Shown: in pieces, positions 26,854-36,072 of the stretch
How the letters are laid out: each line of letters starts with the position of its first letter
Position numbering within the stretch: position 1 is the first letter of the stretch
Program-made: the position numbers and the translations under genes
Notes under the pieces: model-generated
The model's input: the letters and a program-made list of their open reading frames with translations, nothing else
Database searches by the model: none
Told to the model about the DNA's origin: nothing
Assembly: GCA_934167495.1 (NCBI GenBank)
Contig: CAKPKP010000002.1
Span: forward strand, 85,272-149,271
DNA length: 64,000 nucleotides
Origin: an uncultured Clostridia bacterium
Lineage (GTDB): Bacteria > Bacillota > Clostridia > TANB77 > CAG-508
Direction of reading: 5' to 3'

Positions 26854-29428
26854 CTAAATATTTTCATTTCTAATTGTATCTATAGTATTTTGTTTATTAA
26901 TTTTATTAATTGAATATTTCATTATAATAAATACTAATATAAATACAAATATAATTGAAATTATAATTGCTTTTATTGGTATATAAATACCTGCATCTAA
27001 TCTTATTGAAAAAGCTTTATACATTGCATAGGTTCCTATTAATCCTAATATAATACCGTATATTAAAGATTTTGTACTATAAAATATAGTCTCTAAATTA
27101 ATCATTCTATTAAATTCTTTTTTAGTCATACCTATACTTTTAAGCATTGCAAATTCTTTCTGCCTAAGTTCCATATTTGAAGTTATAGTATTAAATATAT
27201 TAGTTACACCTATTAATGTAATAACTGTTATAAACCCATATAAAAATATTTGTATTACTAAATTCATTCCATTATTTTCTTTTTGAATTTCTTCTAAATT
27301 TGCAACATATATAGAACTATCTATATTTCTTATTTGTTTTACAGTTTCTTCAGGATTATTAGATTGTATTGTAATTTTATACTTATATAAATCTATTTCC
27401 TTCCATTCATTTAAATTTAATACTAAAATTCCGCCATCGTAATAATTGTTTTCCAATCCTTCTGGTGCAATATCTGTAACTTTTCCTAATTTTACTTTCA
27501 TTTCTTTTTCATCATATTCACCTGTAATTATATCATTGATTGAATAGTTATACACTCTGACCTTTTTTGTATTATTGGAATCATAATCAAAATAAACATA
27601 ATTATCACATAATATACCATCTGATTTTATATCCTCATATTTAGCTCCTATTTTATCAGCATATTTTTTAAAATCTTTATCATCTAATCCTATTATTGTA
27701 ATTCCAGAGTATTTTTCGCCATTTGTAATATATTCTTTATTTTCTTCATCATAATATCCATCATCTGGTAAATCTTCTTTTGGAATTCCAACTACTTTAG
27801 TTAAATCTTTTATTTTCAAAGAATTAGTTGACATATAAAGTATATTATAATCATCAACATTCTCTAATGATACTATTTTTTCTACTTCTTCATCTGATAC
27901 TTCTTCCAATCTTGAATAAGAAATTTCAATATTATAATCACGTGGTGTATAATAACTCTCTTTCATATTTAAAGCATTTTCAAGGAAACTGTTCATTGTA
28001 ATAAATATAAATATACTAACAGTTATTGATATTACAGTTGTTCTGTATTTTTTCTTACTTCTTTTTAAATTTTTATATGCTAATTCTCCTCCTGTTTTAA
28101 ATAACTTTGAAATTAAAGCAGGAACCTTCAATTTTGTACTTTTTATTTTTATTTCATTTGAACTTCTTAACCCATCTATTGGATTAACTTTGCTGGCTTT
28201 TCTTGCTGATGAAATTGCTGATAAATATATTGTAACAAATCCTAATACTGCTGATAAAATTGCTGGCACAGGTGTTATACAAAATATCATTCCTTCAACA
28301 TAAGTTAATAAATATTCACCTATCAAGGCATTTACTATTTTTAGTAAAACAAACACTGCAAAATATCCAGAAATTATTCCTAGTGGTATACCTATTATTC
28401 CTAATATAAAAGCTTCTATTATTACACTTTTTCTTATTTGCTTTTTAGTTGCTCCAATACTTGATAGCATACTATACATTTTTACTTTTTCTGTTGTTGA
28501 TATTGCAAAAGAATTTCTTATACAGAATACACTTGTAAATATTATTATAAATATTACTACTCCAATTACAGAATATAGCATTTTAACAGTTATATCACTA
28601 AAAGCAAAAACTTCCCATCTTAGTAATTCTGTATTTATACTATAATTGTCGTATTTAACTTGCTCTTTATTTTGTTCTATTTTATTGTAATCATTACCTC
28701 CTAATAAATTTGGTATTGAAATTTTATATTCTGATGGATTTTTTAAACTTATATATATGTCTTTTTCACCTTTGTTCATATTTGTTGTTATCACTGTGTA
28801 TGCTGGTGCAGAATAAGGCTCAAAATGATAATTTGGTCTTTCTATAATTCCAACAATTTTAAATGTATACTCTGTTGTATTTTCTATTTTTTCATCTTCT
28901 GAATTATATGAATTATATATATCTAGTGAATATCCGTCTAAAGTTTTTCTTTCACCTACATTTAGAGTTATAACATCACCAATTTTATATTTCACTTTAG
29001 CATTTGAAATTATTGCATCACTAATAAGTATTTCATCACTATTTGTCGGAAACTTACCATCTTTCAATTTTAATTTCATATTATTAAAAGCTTCATTATC
29101 CATTGAATAAAGTTGAACATATGGTTTGTATTCATTTTCACTTCCAACTAAATTTGCATAGCCTTCTCTTTCTATTGTAATTATATCTTTTACATTTCTA
29201 TTATTTTCTATTCTTTCTAAATCGTTATCTGTTATATTAGAAATTTCTAAATGATAATACCCATATTCATTTATAGCATTTTCTACTAATGTCTTTTGAA
29301 AACTTGTTCCGCATACTTGCTACTGCACAAATTAAAGCAACAGATAAAATTATTCCAATAATAGTACTTATTGTTCTTTTTTTATTTAATTTTAAACTTT
29401 TTATAGATAATTGTCTTAGAATTTCCAT
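26854..29428 (-). CDS. FtsX-type ABC transporter permease, interrupted by a +1 shift at a CGG
   Basis: This large permease has a membrane helix, an external domain, three helices, a second external domain and three more helices, as in BceB/YknZ-like proteins. The ATG at 29428 has AGGAGGT upstream, overlapping the end of the ATPase gene. Zero frame runs to CGG at 29309-29311 (codon 40) and soon hits a stop. Skipping the C of that codon gives A-V-A-S-M-G-T-S-F-Q-K-T-L-V-E-N and an open frame to 26854, 857 residues in all. Read without a shift, the protein lacks its first helix. I regard it as a functional gene read by frameshifting; a mutation or base-calling error is the alternative. Confidence 0.85.
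29309..29311 (-). other. CGG +1 shift site in the ABC permease gene
   Basis: The context is ATG CGG AAC. Skipping the C gives ATG GGA ACA AGT and restores the reading frame of the remaining 817 codons. Confidence 0.8.
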
Positions 29429-29430
29429 AT

Positions 29431-30102
29431 TTATACCTCCTTGACAATTTTTCCATCTTCGATTTTTATAATCCTATCTGCAATCTTAGCAATTTCCATA
29501 TTATGTGTAATCATTACTATAGTTTGATTATAATCTCTATTAGATTTTTTTAATAATGATACTATTTCATCACTTGCTTTAGAATCTAAATTTCCTGTAG
29601 GTTCATCTGCAAGAATTATAGCAGGATTAGTTATCATACTTCTTCCAATTGAAGTTCTTTGTTGTTGTCCTCCTGATAATTCATTTGGTAAATGAGTTCT
29701 TCTATTACTCAATCCTAGTACATTTATTAATTCATCTAATCTTTTTTTATCAACCTTTCTATTATCTAAATTTAAAGGTAAAGTTATATTTTCTTCTACA
29801 TTTAATATAGGAATCAAATTGTAAAACTGATATATTAGTCCAACTTGTCTTCTTCTAAATATTGCAAGTTCGTCATCATTAAATTTATAAATGTCTTTTC
29901 CATCTATAAATACTTTGCCACTTGTTGGTCTATCTACTCCTCCTATTAGATGTAACAATGTTGATTTTCCACTTCCAGATGCACCAACAATTGCAACAAA
30001 TTCTCCCTTATCTACTTTAAAAGATACATTATCTAGAGCTTTTACTTTAGCTTGACCTGTACCATACTCTTTACATAAATTTTCTACTCTTAATATTTCC
30101 AT
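29431..30102 (-). CDS. ABC transporter ATP-binding protein
   Basis: This ATPase drives the adjacent FtsX-type permease. Walker A is G-A-S-G-S-G-K-S-T near residue 40, the Q loop is in L-I-Y-Q-F-Y-N-L, the signature is L-S-G-G-Q-Q-Q-R-T, Walker B is I-I-L-A-D-E-P-T-G-N-L-D, and the switch His is in I-T-H-N-M-E. It has 223 residues, normal for the LolD/BceA group. AAAGGAGAT precedes the ATG. It is the first gene of the operon, and its stop is two bases before the permease ATG. Confidence 0.95.
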   Translation of the reverse strand: MEILRVENLCKEYGTGQAKVKALDNVSFKVDKGEFVAIVGASGSGKSTLLHLIGGVDRPTSGKVFIDGKDIYKFNDDELAIFRRRQVGLIYQFYNLIPILNVEENITLPLNLDNRKVDKKRLDELINVLGLSNRRTHLPNELSGGQQQRTSIGRSMITNPAIILADEPTGNLDSKASDEIVSLLKKSNRDYNQTIVMITHNMEIAKIADRIIKIEDGKIVKEV

Positions 30103-30193
30103 AAATATCTCCTTTCAATTTGCTTAAACTTATTATAAATTATTTAAAGTGACAAGTAAGTGACTTTTTTTAAATTCATATTATAATGTCAAA

Positions 30194-30220
30194 AAAGCTA
30201 CCAACAATTGTTGATAGCTT
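30194..30220 (-). terminator. Terminator of the helicase gene
   Basis: A hairpin around gctaccaacaattgttgatagc (arms with a mismatch) lies just after the stop and leads into TTTTTTGAC on the minus strand. Confidence 0.75.
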
Positions 30221-30234
30221 CTTTGATATTAATC

Positions 30235-32853
30235 TTACTCAATCATAAGTTCCTGATAATATTCCTCAAGGAATTTTAATGTATCAGTCACATTACTTAT
30301 AGTCAGATCATTGGCTAATTCTCTTACAAGAGAATCGAAATCTTTTTTCACCTCTATTTCAGATTCTGTAAGAATTTTTTTCTTTTTACCTGGCTTATGA
30401 CTGAACTTTGACTCTCCGTATTTCTTCTCGATTTCTTTTAAGAACAAATATTGCAGAGCCTCAAGTGTACTTGCATTTGCAAGTTCCTCGTCATCAGTAA
30501 TTTTCAAAGTCACCTTATTTTTCTTAAGCTCCATATAGCTATATACAAAAATTGGTGTATCTCCAAATCCTCCATTATCCATAGTTAATTTGGTTTTACC
30601 AATTGTATCAGCAGCAGAAACAACATCATTAATAGAATCCAGATTTACGGAATCACATTCCATTGTTTTTTGTTTACGAAGATTGTTCAACCTTTTAATT
30701 TCCACAGCTTTTTTAAGTGTTGCAATATTACACTCCCTTCTGGGTTTACCAAAAAAATAATTTGATGAAAAATACAATTTTTCGCCAGAATCAAGAAAGA
30801 TTTCTCTTTCCTTTGTGGTAAATAAAGTCTCATCATCAATCATAATCACAGATCTCTTTTCCAAAAAATCATAAAACACTTGGAATTGCTTTCCATCAAT
30901 TACTACCATTTTCTGAGAGTTATTAACAGCATTACCATTTTCAAACTCTTCTTTCAAGCGGTTGTATTCAGGATGATCTTTAACAATTTCTATTGAAGAA
31001 TCGATTTCAATTTCTGCAAAACTCCTCTTAACCGTAACTTCCACAGCATCCACACTTTTTGAATACCGCAGTTTTACCTCTTCCTCTACCTGGTTTGGTA
31101 CAAGATTCAGAAGCATAGCTACATCTATTGTTGTAGCAAAAGTAAGTAATGTCATAGAAGAATTCCATCCATAATATCGAGTCTTATATTCAATAGTTTT
31201 TGGTATTCCCACTACTATTTCTGCATCATACGGATTAATACAACTGTTTCGGTTTAACTTAACATGTTTTTTGTCATATGATGTGTATTCATCATAATCT
31301 CTCACATAAACATTTGAAATCAATCCGTGCAAACAAGATCTTGTAATAGCTTCGCGATTTCCAGTATTACTAATTTCTACAGTTCCATACAGCACTTCTT
31401 TTAACTTCTTTATATGATCCTTAATTTTAAAGAAATTTTTCTTATAAATTCCATACTTTTCGAAGTCAACATATCGGCTTTTATTTATGAAATTCCATAC
31501 ATCAAGTTCTGCTAGTAAATCGCTTTTGGATTCTGATGTAAAATAAGAATAAGATGTTCTGTTAGTAAGAAGACCTCCAATCTCAATAATTGCTGCTATA
31601 GTTAATACAGGCTCTGTTACTCCGTACTTTTCAGCTTCTATTATCATTCTTGCAAGCTGTACAGAAACAGGCATTTTAGCTATTTTATGTCCAATGTCTG
31701 TTACTTTGCCATTTTCAATAGCTCCTATAGCATTAAGCTCTTTTTTTGCAGTAACAATTGCTTCGCTTGTAGGCTGATGATAAAACTTGAGTTTTTCTGC
31801 ATCTAAACCTATTTCAGCAAGCTGTAAAACAACTCGATCCAAAATGCTTCTCTGAATTTCGGGAACACTTTCTTTTGCTCGTGATTCAATTGACTTATTA
31901 GAACAAAGAAAATATTTTCCCTGTTTTGTTCTACCAGCACGACCCTTGCGCTGAATAATATCAGAATAGCTAATATTACTCAAGAAAAGTCCCTGAATTC
32001 CATCTTCAACTTTTGAAATTCTTGCTAATCCTGTATCAACCACAACATCTATATCAGATATCGTAATTGATGTTTGTGCAACATTAGTTGCTACTATGAC
32101 TTTAGGATTATTATACTGTTCAAAGCATTTCTTCTGATCCTCCCAATCCATTTCACCATGTAATGGTAAAACGGTAGCATTAACTTTTTCATCTCCTAAT
32201 CTCTCCATTACATCATGGATTTCTTTTTTGCCTGCAACGAAAACCAAAACATTTTTGTGCTTGTTAACATTTTCAATTATAGTGCCAACAAGCATAAACT
32301 CTTCTCTTTCTTCAATAGTAACATCGTATAAGTTACCAGGTAAGTTTAATACTGCAACATCATCGCCCAAAAACTCAGCGAGTTTTATAGTGTCGAAAGT
32401 TGCACTCATAATTACAACCTTAGTATTCCATTTTCCTTCCATGAATTTACACCAAGCTATTAAAGTCTCAATATTTAGATTCCATTCATGAACTTCATCT
32501 ATTATCAAGATATTTTTGTTCTCAGTGTCCTGACTAAAGATTGTTTTTATGAGCTGTAGCCCATCTGTGCAATAAACGATTTTGCTATCAGGAGAAGAAC
32601 ACTTGTCATATGCAGTTTTGTATCCTACTTTCTCACCAAGCTGTTCCTGCATTTCTTCAGCGACTCTTTTAGCTAAAGTTTTCGCCGCCATAATCCGGGG
32701 TTCAGTTACAATCACACGATTATAATGTTCGGCCAGATACTGCGGAATTTGTGTTGATTTACCACTACCTGTTTCAGCAGAAACAATCGTAAAATAATGA
32801 GAGTTTACTGCCTCGATGATGTCGTTTTTGTAATTTGCTATTGGTAATAACAT
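30235..32853 (-). CDS. DEAH-family (HrpA-like) RNA helicase, foreign codon use
   Basis: This ATP-dependent helicase has Walker A A-E-T-G-S-G-K-S-T near residue 25, motif Ia E-P-R-I-M-A-A, motif II I-I-D-E-V-H-E-W, motif III M-S-A-T-F, and motif VI Q-R-K-G-R-A-G-R. Helicase-associated domains follow and the total is 872 residues. Motif II reads DEVH rather than DEAH. Codon use is clearly different from the surroundings (more C and G in third positions, use of CTG, GCG, ATC). Two in-frame CGG codons (32695 in motif Ia and 31066) must be read as Arg to keep the protein. It is a single-gene unit with a strong promoter and a terminator. Its role here is unknown; I infer recent transfer. Confidence 0.9.
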   Translation of the reverse strand: MLLPIANYKNDIIEAVNSHYFTIVSAETGSGKSTQIPQYLAEHYNRVIVTEPRIMAAKTLAKRVAEEMQEQLGEKVGYKTAYDKCSSPDSKIVYCTDGLQLIKTIFSQDTENKNILIIDEVHEWNLNIETLIAWCKFMEGKWNTKVVIMSATFDTIKLAEFLGDDVAVLNLPGNLYDVTIEEREEFMLVGTIIENVNKHKNVLVFVAGKKEIHDVMERLGDEKVNATVLPLHGEMDWEDQKKCFEQYNNPKVIVATNVAQTSITISDIDVVVDTGLARISKVEDGIQGLFLSNISYSDIIQRKGRAGRTKQGKYFLCSNKSIESRAKESVPEIQRSILDRVVLQLAEIGLDAEKLKFYHQPTSEAIVTAKKELNAIGAIENGKVTDIGHKIAKMPVSVQLARMIIEAEKYGVTEPVLTIAAIIEIGGLLTNRTSYSYFTSESKSDLLAELDVWNFINKSRYVDFEKYGIYKKNFFKIKDHIKKLKEVLYGTVEISNTGNREAITRSCLHGLISNVYVRDYDEYTSYDKKHVKLNRNSCINPYDAEIVVGIPKTIEYKTRYYGWNSSMTLLTFATTIDVAMLLNLVPNQVEEEVKLRYSKSVDAVEVTVKRSFAEIEIDSSIEIVKDHPEYNRLKEEFENGNAVNNSQKMVVIDGKQFQVFYDFLEKRSVIMIDDETLFTTKEREIFLDSGEKLYFSSNYFFGKPRRECNIATLKKAVEIKRLNNLRKQKTMECDSVNLDSINDVVSAADTIGKTKLTMDNGGFGDTPIFVYSYMELKKNKVTLKITDDEELANASTLEALQYLFLKEIEKKYGESKFSHKPGKKKKILTESEIEVKKDFDSLVRELANDLTISNVTDTLKFLEEYYQELMIE
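31066..31068 (-). other. In-frame CGG in the helicase, no frame change
   Basis: The context is CTG CGG TAT in a segment L-R-Y-S-K. The frame stays open across it, so zero-frame reading is needed. Confidence 0.75.
32695..32697 (-). other. In-frame CGG in helicase motif Ia, no frame change
   Basis: The context is CCC CGG ATT. It encodes an Arg of E-P-R-I-M-A-A, a conserved motif position, so the zero frame must be kept here. Confidence 0.8.
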
Positions 32854-32914
32854 AAAAAATTCCTCCTAAAATAAATATGAAATTAGATTTATAAATTTTC
32901 AATGTGCTATTACA

Positions 32915-32943
32915 ATTATAGCATACATTATGTAAATTGTAAA
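32915..32943 (-). promoter_or_regulatory. SigA-type promoter of the helicase gene
   Basis: The minus strand has TTTACA, 17 bases, TATAAT. The first 16 bases (TTTACAATTTACATAA) are identical to those of the promoter at 48624-48652 of another foreign-looking gene. Confidence 0.85.
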
Positions 32944-32974
32944 TTTTTACAATTATATATACTATATATACAAA

Positions 32975-33023
32975 AAAAGAATTCTCATTATTAAATTTTT
33001 ATCTAATAATAAGAATTCTTTTC
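32975..33023 (-). terminator. Terminator of the riboswitch-controlled gene
   Basis: Nineteen-base arms, nearly perfect (starting aaaagaattct and ending agaattctttt), lie after the stop at 33060. Confidence 0.85.
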
Positions 33024-33059
33024 AAAACACTTACTTTTTATATTTATTTTCATTTAAAT

Positions 33060-33707
33060 TTATTTCAATGTATACTGACCAATATCTGGTTCTATAAATA
33101 TTGAATCTTCTACATTTTCAAATTCATACTCTCTTGTTGTAACTCTTTCACCTTCAACTGTTTTAATCCAAAGCCCTGTATCTTTTTCTAAATATACTTC
33201 TGCTCCTTCATAAGTTAATGATGCAAGTGATACAAAACCATTTATCACATAACATTCTTTTCCATTATATTCTGTTTGGCTTAATTTTGATTTCATGCTT
33301 TCTACAAAAGTTTGCCAATTATTCTCTGTTTCTAAATAATTAATAACATTCATAGACATTACTGTACCATTATTTAATCTAGCTATTTTTGAATCTTTTG
33401 TTTCAATAAAAGTATCTGTTCTCTCTCCGTTGTTATACATAGATATTTTGGTTATTTCTTCATTTAGATTTCTTTCTATAAAAATAACTTCTTTATCATC
33501 TTTTTTATAATATTCAATACTTACAGTTACTCCATTTTCTTCTTGTGCACATGATTTTATATGGTAATTCGTACTATTGGCATATTTTGAAACCTTATCT
33601 TGCAACCCCATAATTATAGAATACTTTCTAAATGTAAAAAACAAAAATATCATAATAATTATTAGTAGTAGAATTCCTATCATCATAAACATTTTTTTCT
33701 TACTCAT
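33060..33707 (-). CDS. Membrane-anchored protein of unknown function under a c-di-GMP riboswitch
   Basis: The protein has one N-terminal membrane helix (about residues 7-26) and an external beta-rich domain of about 185 residues. Patterns such as V-S-I-E-Y-Y-K-K-D, S-M-N-V-I-N-Y-L and A-E-V-Y-L-E-K-D-T-G-L-W-I-K resemble LolA-like or sigma-regulator-like folds, but I cannot name a family. A GGGGGA ribosome site precedes the ATG at 33707, directly after a c-di-GMP-I riboswitch aptamer. In Clostridia such riboswitches often control surface and motility functions, so a role at the cell surface is likely. It is a single-gene unit with its own terminator. Confidence 0.75.
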   Translation of the reverse strand: MSKKKMFMMIGILLLIIIMIFLFFTFRKYSIIMGLQDKVSKYANSTNYHIKSCAQEENGVTVSIEYYKKDDKEVIFIERNLNEEITKISMYNNGERTDTFIETKDSKIARLNNGTVMSMNVINYLETENNWQTFVESMKSKLSQTEYNGKECYVINGFVSLASLTYEGAEVYLEKDTGLWIKTVEGERVTTREYEFENVEDSIFIEPDIGQYTLK

Positions 33708-33721
33708 AAAAATTCCCCCTT

Positions 33722-33790
33722 ATCTTCTGTGCAACCTAGCTATCTTGAGCTTATAAGCTTTTAGACCTATGGCTTTGCGTAATAAATTTT
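33722..33790 (-). ncRNA. Cyclic di-GMP-I (GEMM) riboswitch
   Basis: On the minus strand the leader carries the conserved ACGCAAAGCC, then GGTCTAAA, a short variable hairpin (AGCTTATAAGCT), then ATAGCTAGGTTGC. This is the core and tetraloop-receptor layout of c-di-GMP-I aptamers. It ends about 15 bases before the ATG at 33707, so control is probably at translation initiation. Confidence 0.85.
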
Positions 33791-33853
33791 CATTTATTTT
33801 GCCTTTTACATTATTTACATAATATAAATACATTATACCATATTGGTGTATAT

Positions 33854-34453
33854 TTAGCAAATTTCTCCATTATTTAAATTATCTAATTTTTGCTTGATTT
33901 TCTCCAAAGCTATTTTTCTAGCACTTATTTGATTTTTTTCCTCTTGAGTTAGTTCTGCTAAAGTTTTTCCATTCTCTAATTCAAAAATTTCATCAAATCC
34001 AAATCCATTTTCACCTCTAACTTCTTCTGCTACAAATCCGTCTATTATTCCTAATTCACAAATAGTATTTTTTCCATCTGATAAGGCAATAGCAGTTGTA
34101 AATTTTATTTTTCTATTTTTCTTTGGCACTCCTTTTAATTTTTCTATTAATTTAAAATTTCTTTCTCTATCTGTTCCTTCAAACCATCTTTTTGTAACTA
34201 CTCCTGGAAAACCATTTAAATATTCTATTTCTATACCAGAATCATCTGCTATGCACTTTTTTCCATTAAGCTTATTTGCAATAACTTCCGCTTTTTTTAT
34301 GGCATTTCCTTCAAAAGTATCTTTATCTTCTTCTACGTCTATATCAATTCCTGCATCTTTTATAGAAGTTATTTTAAATTCTTTTAATATTTCTTGTGCT
34401 TCTTTTATTTTTCTAGCATTACCTGATGCTATAACTATTTCTTCCATTTTCAT
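33854..34453 (-). CDS. rdgB: XTP/dITP diphosphatase (RdgB/HAM1 family)
   Basis: This is a house-cleaning pyrophosphatase that hydrolyses non-canonical purine triphosphates such as XTP and dITP. The N-terminal I-A-S-G-N-A-R-K motif, D-D-S-G-I-E near residue 68, G-F-P-G-V near residue 78, G-F-G-F-D-E-I-F near residue 152 and the closing S-A-R-K-I-A are all family hallmarks. The length is 199 residues. AGGAAATA precedes the ATG. It lies 15 bases after the metallopeptidase-like gene and may share its transcript. Confidence 0.95.
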   Translation of the reverse strand: MKMEEIVIASGNARKIKEAQEILKEFKITSIKDAGIDIDVEEDKDTFEGNAIKKAEVIANKLNGKKCIADDSGIEIEYLNGFPGVVTKRWFEGTDRERNFKLIEKLKGVPKKNRKIKFTTAIALSDGKNTICELGIIDGFVAEEVRGENGFGFDEIFELENGKTLAELTQEEKNQISARKIALEKIKQKLDNLNNGEIC

Positions 34454-34468
34454 TATTTCCTTTCTATA

Positions 34469-35012
34469 TTATTTCTCTATTTCTTTATTTTTTTCTTCAT
34501 ATTTTGAAATTAATCTTTTAACATTTGCTTTTCTAAGTTTCATTTCTTCTACAAATTTATCTACTCTTTCTTTAGTCATACCTGGTTTATTAACACTGTT
34601 TTTAATTTCATATTCATATGTTTTAGCTAACGCCCTTTCTAAAACATATGGTGATATATCACATTTTTCTACAGCAAATGTATCACTATCTATTTCATCC
34701 ATAGCATTTCTCGGCTTCTTTTTATTTTCTTGTTGATTTACACTAAAACAATGCCCTAATTCATGACAATACATTGCTTTTCTTTCTTCTGGTGTAAAAC
34801 CGTATTTCTAATAATCTTTTTTTATCTCTTACTATCAAAGCTAGTTTATCATCAAGTTTATAGGTAGCACATAATATTCTATCATTTTTATTCTCTACAA
34901 TATCAGCATAAATAGCATAATATTCCTTAAATTTAATTAAATCTGATGTTACTACCGCTATATTTTCTGCAATTTCTATTTTAGTTCCCTTTTTATATTT
35001 ATCATTTATCAT
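34469..35012 (-). CDS. ImmA/IrrE-like metallopeptidase, interrupted by a +1 shift at a CGG
   Basis: This small predicted zinc protease has the motif M-Y-C-H-E-L-G-H-C-F (HExxH), followed by a helical C-terminal part with D-E-I-D-S-D-T-F-A. In the zero frame the gene stops at 34761, before the motif. The break lies exactly at CGG 34800-34802. Skipping the C gives R-L-L-E-I-G-F-T-P-E-E-R-K-A-M-Y-C-H-E-L-G-H and an open frame to 34469, 180 residues in total. Proteases of this family often cleave phage-type repressors, though no repressor gene is adjacent. The start ATG is at 35012. Confidence 0.75.
34800..34802 (-). other. CGG +1 shift site in the ImmA-like gene
   Basis: The context is GAA ATA CGG TTT. 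Skipping the C gives ATA GGT TTT ACA CCA and joins the N-terminal part to the HExxH domain. Confidence 0.8.
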
Positions 35013-35156
35013 TTTACATTTACCTCAATAAATTTTACTTTGAATTTTCTTCGTATATGAAAATTATATCAATTTTTTAATTTTTCATCAATACTAAAAA
35101 AAGTATTTGTAAGTTTTAATTATACATAATTATTTCACTAAATTAAATTTTCCATA

Positions 35157-35187
35157 AAAAAAAGTTCAAATTTTTCAATTTGAACTT
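35157..35187 (-). terminator. Terminator after tRNA-Asn
   Basis: Arms aaagttcaaa / tttgaacttt lie directly downstream of the tRNA CCA end and are followed on the minus strand by a T run. Confidence 0.88.
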
Positions 35188-35188
35188 T

Positions 35189-35264
35189 TGGCTCCTCAAG
35201 TAAGACTCGAACTTACGACCCTTCGGTTAACAGCCGAATGCTCTACCGACTGAGCTATTGAGGA
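35189..35264 (-). tRNA. tRNA-Asn (anticodon GTT)
   Basis: A 76-base cloverleaf on the minus strand starts TCCTCAATAGCTCAG, has the anticodon loop CTGTTAA, the T loop GTTCGAGTC, a 7-bp acceptor stem closing with TTGAGGA, and an encoded CCA. The rest of 35013-35364 contains only its terminator and AT-rich sequence. Confidence 0.97.
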
Positions 35265-35364
35265 ATATTCCATTGAAGTTATTATTTCCTTCAATGGTGA
35301 AATTATACATTATTTATTTTATAATTGCAATAGTTTTTTTAAAATGTAACACAATTGTAATATT

Positions 35365-36060
35365 TTAATCATTTCTTTTTGCAAACAATCTTAATAATCT
35401 TAAGAAAATATTAATAAAATCTAAATACAATTGCATTGCACAATATATTGCAATTTTATCTTCTTCAAATTCTTCAGATTCTTTTAATGCTCTAATTGTT
35501 GCCATATCGTATATTATTAGTCCAAAAAATACTGCTAGCATTATCCAGTTTAACATTATTTCAAAACCAGTACTGCCTATAAAAAGATTTATTATAGTTA
35601 AAATTAAACCTGCAACTAACATCGCAAATAAAATATTTCCCCATTTTGAAATATCTATTTCTGTTTTCTTTCCAACAAATGCTAAAACACCAAATATTAG
35701 TGATGTTGCAAGAAATGCTTTAAATATTGTTCCTAAATCAAAAGCAATAAATATTGTTGATAAGCTTAACCCATTTATCATGGAATATAAGAAAAATAAT
35801 ACTGTAACCATTCCTGGTGATAATTTTCTAAAACAAAATGAAAATAGTATAACAACTACTAATTCTGCAATAACTACTCCCCAATATCCTCCGCTCATTA
35901 TTAAATTTTCCATAATATTAGAAGAATAAGTATACCATGCAGTTACAGCAGTTCCTAGCAACCCTAAGAACATCCAAAAGAAAGTTTTTGAATATAAAGT
36001 TTTATCACTAACTTCAGATATATATGACTTTTCTTCTCTTATAGGTGAATCATCTATCAT
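35365..36060 (-). CDS. Bax inhibitor-1 / YccA family membrane protein
   Basis: This integral membrane protein of 231 residues has about seven helices. The C-terminal I-I-Y-D-M-A-T-I-R-A and A-M-Q-L-Y-L-D-F-I-N-I-F-L-R-L-L-R-L-F motifs are characteristic of the BI-1/UPF0005 family. Bacterial members such as YetJ act as pH-dependent calcium leak channels; whether this one does is unknown. AAGGAGG precedes the ATG. It is 12 bases downstream of the large membrane protein gene, probably in the same operon as the phosphofructokinase. Confidence 0.9.
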   Translation of the reverse strand: MIDDSPIREEKSYISEVSDKTLYSKTFFWMFLGLLGTAVTAWYTYSSNIMENLIMSGGYWGVVIAELVVVILFSFCFRKLSPGMVTVLFFLYSMINGLSLSTIFIAFDLGTIFKAFLATSLIFGVLAFVGKKTEIDISKWGNILFAMLVAGLILTIINLFIGSTGFEIMLNWIMLAVFFGLIIYDMATIRALKESEEFEEDKIAIYCAMQLYLDFINIFLRLLRLFAKRND

Positions 36061-36072
36061 ATAAATTCCTCC

